DNA of 10,257 nucleotides from Clostridiaceae bacterium (GTDB lineage: Bacteria > Bacillota > Clostridia > Oscillospirales > Acutalibacteraceae): NCBI GenBank assembly GCA_016292705.1, contig JAEDHZ010000039.1, positions 1-10,257 on the forward strand. Reading direction: 5' to 3'. The position numbers were made by a program, and so were the translations under genes. The notes beneath the pieces were generated by a model. The model did no database searches. It had not been told where the DNA came from and saw nothing but the letters and a program-made list of their open reading frames with translations. This document shows, one piece after another, positions 7,893 through 10,257 of the stretch; position 1 is the first letter of the stretch; each line of letters opens with the position of its first letter.

Positions 7893-8490
7893 CTTCTCCA
7901 CCAACCTTTGCAAGTATCGGCAAAATCAGGCTGCCGACGGTGTTGCCGATAACGGCTGCCGCTTCAAAGCCCAGAATTTTCGGGGCGAACAGACCGGAAG
8001 CTCCGAAATAGAACATATCGGCTATTGAATGTTCAAATCCGCTCAGAATGAAAACGGGTATGCAGAAGAGGATTCCGAGCGGCGTTTTGTTCTCCTTGAA
8101 AATCCGGACTGCAAGATACATCAGTATTCCGCAGAACACGGCACGGATGAAAGTAATGAGAAAGCTTTGCTCAAGCTTTCCCGTGCAGAGAGCCTGAGCT
8201 TTTTCTCCGGATAGCGGGAACGCAAACCGGATCAGCACTCCGATCAAAAAGGTTATGGCAAGATTAACAGCCAATCCGACAGCTAATTCACAGACATTCC
8301 TTTTTGAATGGTCGTCTGCAAGATATCCGATTTTTCCGGTGAAAAGATAATAGCCCAGATAGCAAATGCAGAGAAGTGCAACAGAGAACAGAACAGAACC
8401 GACATATTTGTTGTCACAGGCAAGAAAAACACTTCCGCCAACGGCAATCATTATGCCGGCGCTTATGCCGGCTGTGACCGTTTTCAGCAT
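7873..8490 (-). CDS. Compact FNT-family (FocA/NirC-like) membrane channel, probable formate transporter
   Basis: The 205-residue protein is strongly hydrophobic, with six likely membrane segments near 5-24, 30-52, 66-91, 108-130, 137-158 and 175-195. Two FNT gating signatures are visible. One is LFTG at 49-52, matching the broken second helix and loop (LFTS/LFTG in FocA and NirC). The other is SGFEHSIADMF at 150-160, matching the SGFEHSIANM motif of the broken fifth helix, with H154 as the conserved pore histidine. IGNTVGS at 181-187 resembles the IGNIIGG of the last helix. It is shorter than the usual 250-290 residues, lacking the cytoplasmic N-terminal helix and having short loops. FNT proteins are pentameric channels for small monovalent anions such as formate, nitrite, hydrosulfide or lactate. 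The start overlaps purM by 7 bp (ATGCTGA), with AAAGGA upstream; the end overlaps purN by 20 bp. A place between purM and purN and ahead of fhs favours formate. The family is well supported; substrate and direction are inferred. Confidence 0.85.
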   Translation of the reverse strand: MLKTVTAGISAGIMIAVGGSVFLACDNKYVGSVLFSVALLCICYLGYYLFTGKIGYLADDHSKRNVCELAVGLAVNLAITFLIGVLIRFAFPLSGEKAQALCTGKLEQSFLITFIRAVFCGILMYLAVRIFKENKTPLGILFCIPVFILSGFEHSIADMFYFGASGLFAPKILGFEAAAVIGNTVGSLILPILAKVGGEDEKKES

Positions 8491-9527
8491 ATCCTGATCC
8501 TTTCATCCGACTTTTCAATATGTCCGATGATATATGCGTCCTCTCCGTTTTCCTTGAGGATAGCGAGAGCTTCGTCTGCATCGTTTTTGTCAACAACAAT
8601 GCTCATTCCGACACCCATGTTGAAGGTGTTGAACATATCACGCTCGGAAATGTTTCCTGTCTCGGAAATAAGGTTAAAAATCGGAAGAATACGGACTGCG
8701 CTGCGGTCAATGACTGCACAGAGTCCCTCCGGAATACTTCTCGGAATATTCTCATAGAAGCCGCCTCCGGTAATATGGGAAATGCCCTTTACCTTGATTT
8801 TTTCAAGCAATGCAAGAACGGGCTTCACATAAATCTTCGTCGGTGTCAGAAGTACCTCACCGAGAGATTTCCCACCGAGCTGTTCAACCGGAGCCTTCAG
8901 GTCGCAGTTTTCAACATCAAAAACTTTTCGCACGAGCGAAAAACCGTTTGAATGAACACCGCTTGAGGGCAGAGCAATAATCACATCACCCTCTGCCATC
9001 GTTTTATTGTTGATAATCCTGTCTTTGTCAACAATTCCGGTGCTGTAGCCTGCAAGGTCGTATTCATCCTCAGGATAGAAGCCGGGCATTTCCGCAGTTT
9101 CGCCTCCGATGAGGGCGGCACCTGCCTGAACGCAGCCGTCGCAAACACCTTTAACGATGTCAGCAATCCTTTCGGGGATATTTTTTCCGCAGGCAATATA
9201 ATCGAGGAAGAAAAGCGGCTTTGCTCCGCAGCAGATGATGTCGTTGACGCACATTGCAACGCAGTCGATTCCGACCGTGTCATGCCTGTCCGTTAAAAAC
9301 GCAAGCTTGAGCTTTGTGCCGACGCCGTCCGTTCCGCTGACGAGGATGGGATGAGTCATCCCTGTCAGGTCAAGGGAGAAAAGGCCGCCAAAGCCGCCGA
9401 TATCGGAGCATACACCTGATGTTTCGGTTGAAGCGATGTGTTTTTTCATCAGCTCAACAGCCTTGTATCCGGCGGTAATGTCAACGCCGGCTTCGGCATA
9501 AGCTATTGATTTTGAGTTTTCAATCAT
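8484..9527 (-). CDS. purM: Phosphoribosylformylglycinamidine cyclo-ligase (AIR synthetase)
   Basis: PurM closes the imidazole ring: FGAM plus ATP gives AIR, the fifth pathway step. The 347-residue product (MIENSKSIAYAEAGVDI...) has normal family length. Landmarks are SGTDGVGTKLKLA (64-76), GAALIGGETAEMPGFY (136-151), LPSSGVHSNGFSL (186-198), HITGGGFYENIPR (251-263) and FNMGVGM (302-308), covering the ATP and FGAM sites of the AIRS fold. The frame is open to an upstream ATG at 9569, but those 14 codons (MQIVYLLPERKGIK) do not look like PurM and would start inside the loop of an inverted repeat. The ATG at 9527 follows AAAGGA (9534-9539) by six bases and is the clear start. It is separated from purE by 147 bp, the only sizeable gap in the operon, and overlaps the FNT gene by 7 bp. 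Confidence 0.97.
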   Translation of the reverse strand: MIENSKSIAYAEAGVDITAGYKAVELMKKHIASTETSGVCSDIGGFGGLFSLDLTGMTHPILVSGTDGVGTKLKLAFLTDRHDTVGIDCVAMCVNDIICCGAKPLFFLDYIACGKNIPERIADIVKGVCDGCVQAGAALIGGETAEMPGFYPEDEYDLAGYSTGIVDKDRIINNKTMAEGDVIIALPSSGVHSNGFSLVRKVFDVENCDLKAPVEQLGGKSLGEVLLTPTKIYVKPVLALLEKIKVKGISHITGGGFYENIPRSIPEGLCAVIDRSAVRILPIFNLISETGNISERDMFNTFNMGVGMSIVVDKNDADEALAILKENGEDAYIIGHIEKSDERIRIC

Positions 9528-9674
9528 TTTTATTCCTTTCCGTTCCGGCAACAGGTATACAATTTGCACATCGGCAGACCTGTTGCCTTTTCAAGTCCCT
9601 CAGGCTTCTCAAATCAGAGGGAAGCAAGGTGGAGTTTTTCGCAAAGCTGAGTCACGCAGAAAATCGGCTGTCGC
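9528..9674 (-). other. Intergenic region between purE and purM, no supported gene
   Basis: These 147 bp separate two genes of an otherwise nearly gapless operon. They hold a perfect 10-bp inverted repeat next to the purM ribosome site and a weaker 6-bp one (9596-9601 with 9617-9622, 15-base loop). I found no convincing promoter with both -35 and -10 boxes on the minus strand and no plausible small gene. In many Firmicute pur operons this position between purE and purM is occupied by purC and purF. Confidence 0.6.
9547..9587 (-). promoter_or_regulatory. Perfect inverted repeat / hairpin just before the purM ribosome site
   Basis: On the minus strand, GGCAACAGGT (9587-9578) is followed by a 21-base loop and ACCTGTTGCC (9556-9547), a perfect 10-bp stem. 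Seven bases later comes the purM ribosome site AAAGGA (9539-9534). There is no T run after the stem in the direction of transcription, so it is not a classical terminator of purE. It could be a translational control hairpin, an mRNA processing or stability element, or a protein operator. On the plus strand the stem is followed by four T, but no plus-strand gene is present to need a terminator. The structure is seen directly; its role is not. Confidence 0.55.
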
Positions 9675-10163
9675 TTAAAGCTTTGCGGCAATTTCGGAGT
9701 CCTTTTTGAGCACCGAAGCTGCATCTGCATTTCTTTTTTCAGTAAGCTTTTCAGCAAGTTCCGGCTCACTGAGCGCCAGAATCTGAACCGAAAGCAAGGC
9801 GGCATTGACTGCTCCGTTGATTGCAACAGTTGCAACCGGTATTCCGGAGGGCATTTGTACTGTTGACAAAAGGGCATCAATGCCGTCGAGTGTGTTTGAT
9901 TTGCAGGGTATCCCGATAACGGGAAGAATGGTTCCGGCTGCAATTGAACCTGCCAGATGCGCAGCCATTCCTGCTGCAGCAATGAGAACACCAAAACCGT
10001 TTTCCTTTGCTTCGCGGGCAAATTTTGCGGATTGTTCAGGTGTTCTGTGCGCAGAAAAAATGTGAACTTCATAGGGTACACCGAATGCTTTGAGGGTGTC
10101 AATTGCTTTTTGAACAACCGGCAGATCGCTGTCGCTGCCCATGACAATTCCAACTTTTTTCAT
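9675..10163 (-). CDS. purE: 5-(carboxyamino)imidazole ribonucleotide mutase / AIR carboxylase catalytic subunit
   Basis: PurE makes CAIR, the sixth pathway step, from N5-CAIR (class I) or from AIR and CO2 (class II). The 162-residue protein shows GIVMGSDSDLP (5-15), SAHRTPE (37-43) with the active-site His39, and AAAGMAAHLAG (62-72), then STVQMPSGIPVATVAI (100-115). SAHRTPE and the GxAAHLxG loop are class I features; class II enzymes typically have SAHKT and lack this loop. AGMAAHL carries Met where the E. coli protein has Gly (AGGAAHL), a modest variation. Class I enzymes need N5-CAIR from PurK, which is not in this window. The start is decided by AAAGGAGG six bases before the ATG. This is the first gene of the operon visible here, about 20 bp after the terminator-like hairpin. 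Confidence 0.97.
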   Translation of the reverse strand: MKKVGIVMGSDSDLPVVQKAIDTLKAFGVPYEVHIFSAHRTPEQSAKFAREAKENGFGVLIAAAGMAAHLAGSIAAGTILPVIGIPCKSNTLDGIDALLSTVQMPSGIPVATVAINGAVNAALLSVQILALSEPELAEKLTEKRNADAASVLKKDSEIAAKL

Positions 10164-10169
10164 GAGAAT

Positions 10170-10174
10170 CCTCC
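10170..10174 (-). promoter_or_regulatory. Ribosome binding site of purE
   Basis: The minus strand reads GGAGG, 6 bases before the ATG at 10163, within the longer match AAAGGAGG. It lies only about 9 bases after the T run of the upstream hairpin, leaving no room for a promoter between the hairpin and purE. Confidence 0.85.
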
Positions 10175-10183
10175 TTTCAAGTC

Positions 10184-10226
10184 AAAAAGGGCGCAGTTAA
10201 GACGAAATTCAATCCTAACTGCGCCC
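10184..10226 (-). terminator. Terminator-like hairpin in the purE leader (possible attenuator)
   Basis: On the minus strand, GGGCGCAGTTA (10226-10216) pairs perfectly with TAACTGCGCCC (10199-10189) across a 16-base loop, and the stem is followed at once by TTTTT (10188-10184). An 11-bp GC-rich stem plus a T run is a good intrinsic terminator. Only 20 bases lie between its T run and the purE ATG, so it is either the end of an upstream gene's unit read through into purE, or, more likely, a leader terminator controlling purE and the genes after it. Any aptamer or antiterminator would lie mostly beyond the right edge. Nothing in the 31 bases between the stem and the window edge (10227-10257) identifies one. 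Confidence 0.7.
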
Positions 10227-10257
10227 AGACGGTCGGCTTTAATATATTCTTGCTCCC

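Noticed and set aside
9528..9569. N-terminal extension of PurM (MQIVYLLPERKGIK)
   Set aside because: It would start in the loop of the inverted repeat without a ribosome site; the ATG at 9527 has AAAGGA at good spacing and begins the normal PurM sequence.
9552..9597. Possible internal promoter for purM (TTGAAA and TATACC on the minus strand)
   Set aside because: The boxes are 29 bases apart, far from the 16-18 expected, and no better -35 lies upstream of TATACC.
9647..9659. Quasi-palindrome CTGAGTCACGCAG as a possible operator
   Set aside because: The arms contain a mismatch and match no operator I recognise; a 13-bp imperfect palindrome is expected by chance at this scale.
9614..10153. 179-codon minus-strand frame overlapping purE
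   Set aside because: It is purE read in another frame; purE has the family motifs and a perfect ribosome site, while this frame has a scrambled composition.
10200..10215. PurR-box-like CGAA in the hairpin loop before purE
   Set aside because: Only four or five bases match and there is no second box at the expected spacing.
10227..10257. Tail of a ykkC/PRPP riboswitch (GGGAGC at the window edge)
   Set aside because: Six bases are not enough to support an aptamer; it is kept only as a reason to look beyond the right edge.

Overview
The window is one strand of a tightly packed de novo purine biosynthesis operon. Every supported gene lies on the minus strand, so transcription runs from the right edge to the left edge. 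In transcription order: a leader with a terminator-like hairpin (about 10184-10226), purE, a 147-bp non-coding gap with a perfect inverted repeat, purM, a small formate/nitrite-channel (FNT) family membrane protein, purN, an archaeal-type IMP cyclohydrolase (purO), a stand-alone AICAR formyltransferase (the formyltransferase half of PurH), purD, a single-chain purL of 1229 residues, and the first 125 codons of fhs (formate-tetrahydrofolate ligase), which runs off the left edge. From purM onward, neighbouring genes either overlap by 7-20 bp or are separated by 1-13 bp, which fits a single polycistronic mRNA.

The organism is most likely an anaerobic Firmicute of class Clostridia, perhaps a Ruminococcaceae/Oscillospiraceae-like gut bacterium. 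This rests on the strong GGAGG ribosome sites, the single-chain clostridial-type PurL with a YWSDHCRH motif, the Fhs-dependent one-carbon supply, and the combination of a PurO-type cyclohydrolase with a separate AICAR formyltransferase. The assignment is an inference from gene content and protein type, not a phylogeny.

Together the genes cover these steps: GAR synthesis (PurD), GAR formylation (PurN), FGAM synthesis (PurL), AIR synthesis (PurM), AIR carboxylation/mutase (PurE), AICAR formylation (PurH formyltransferase domain) and ring closure to IMP (PurO). PurF, PurC, PurB and PurK are not in the window. The cluster also carries its own one-carbon branch: the FNT protein could move formate across the membrane, Fhs would make 10-formyl-THF from it, and PurN and the AICAR formyltransferase would use it.

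The points most worth following up are the compact FNT channel inside the operon, the replacement of bifunctional PurH by PurO plus a lone formyltransferase, and two hairpins at sites where they could control expression (before purE and before purM). The rest is ordinary core metabolism; I saw no mobile element, CRISPR array, tRNA or rRNA.
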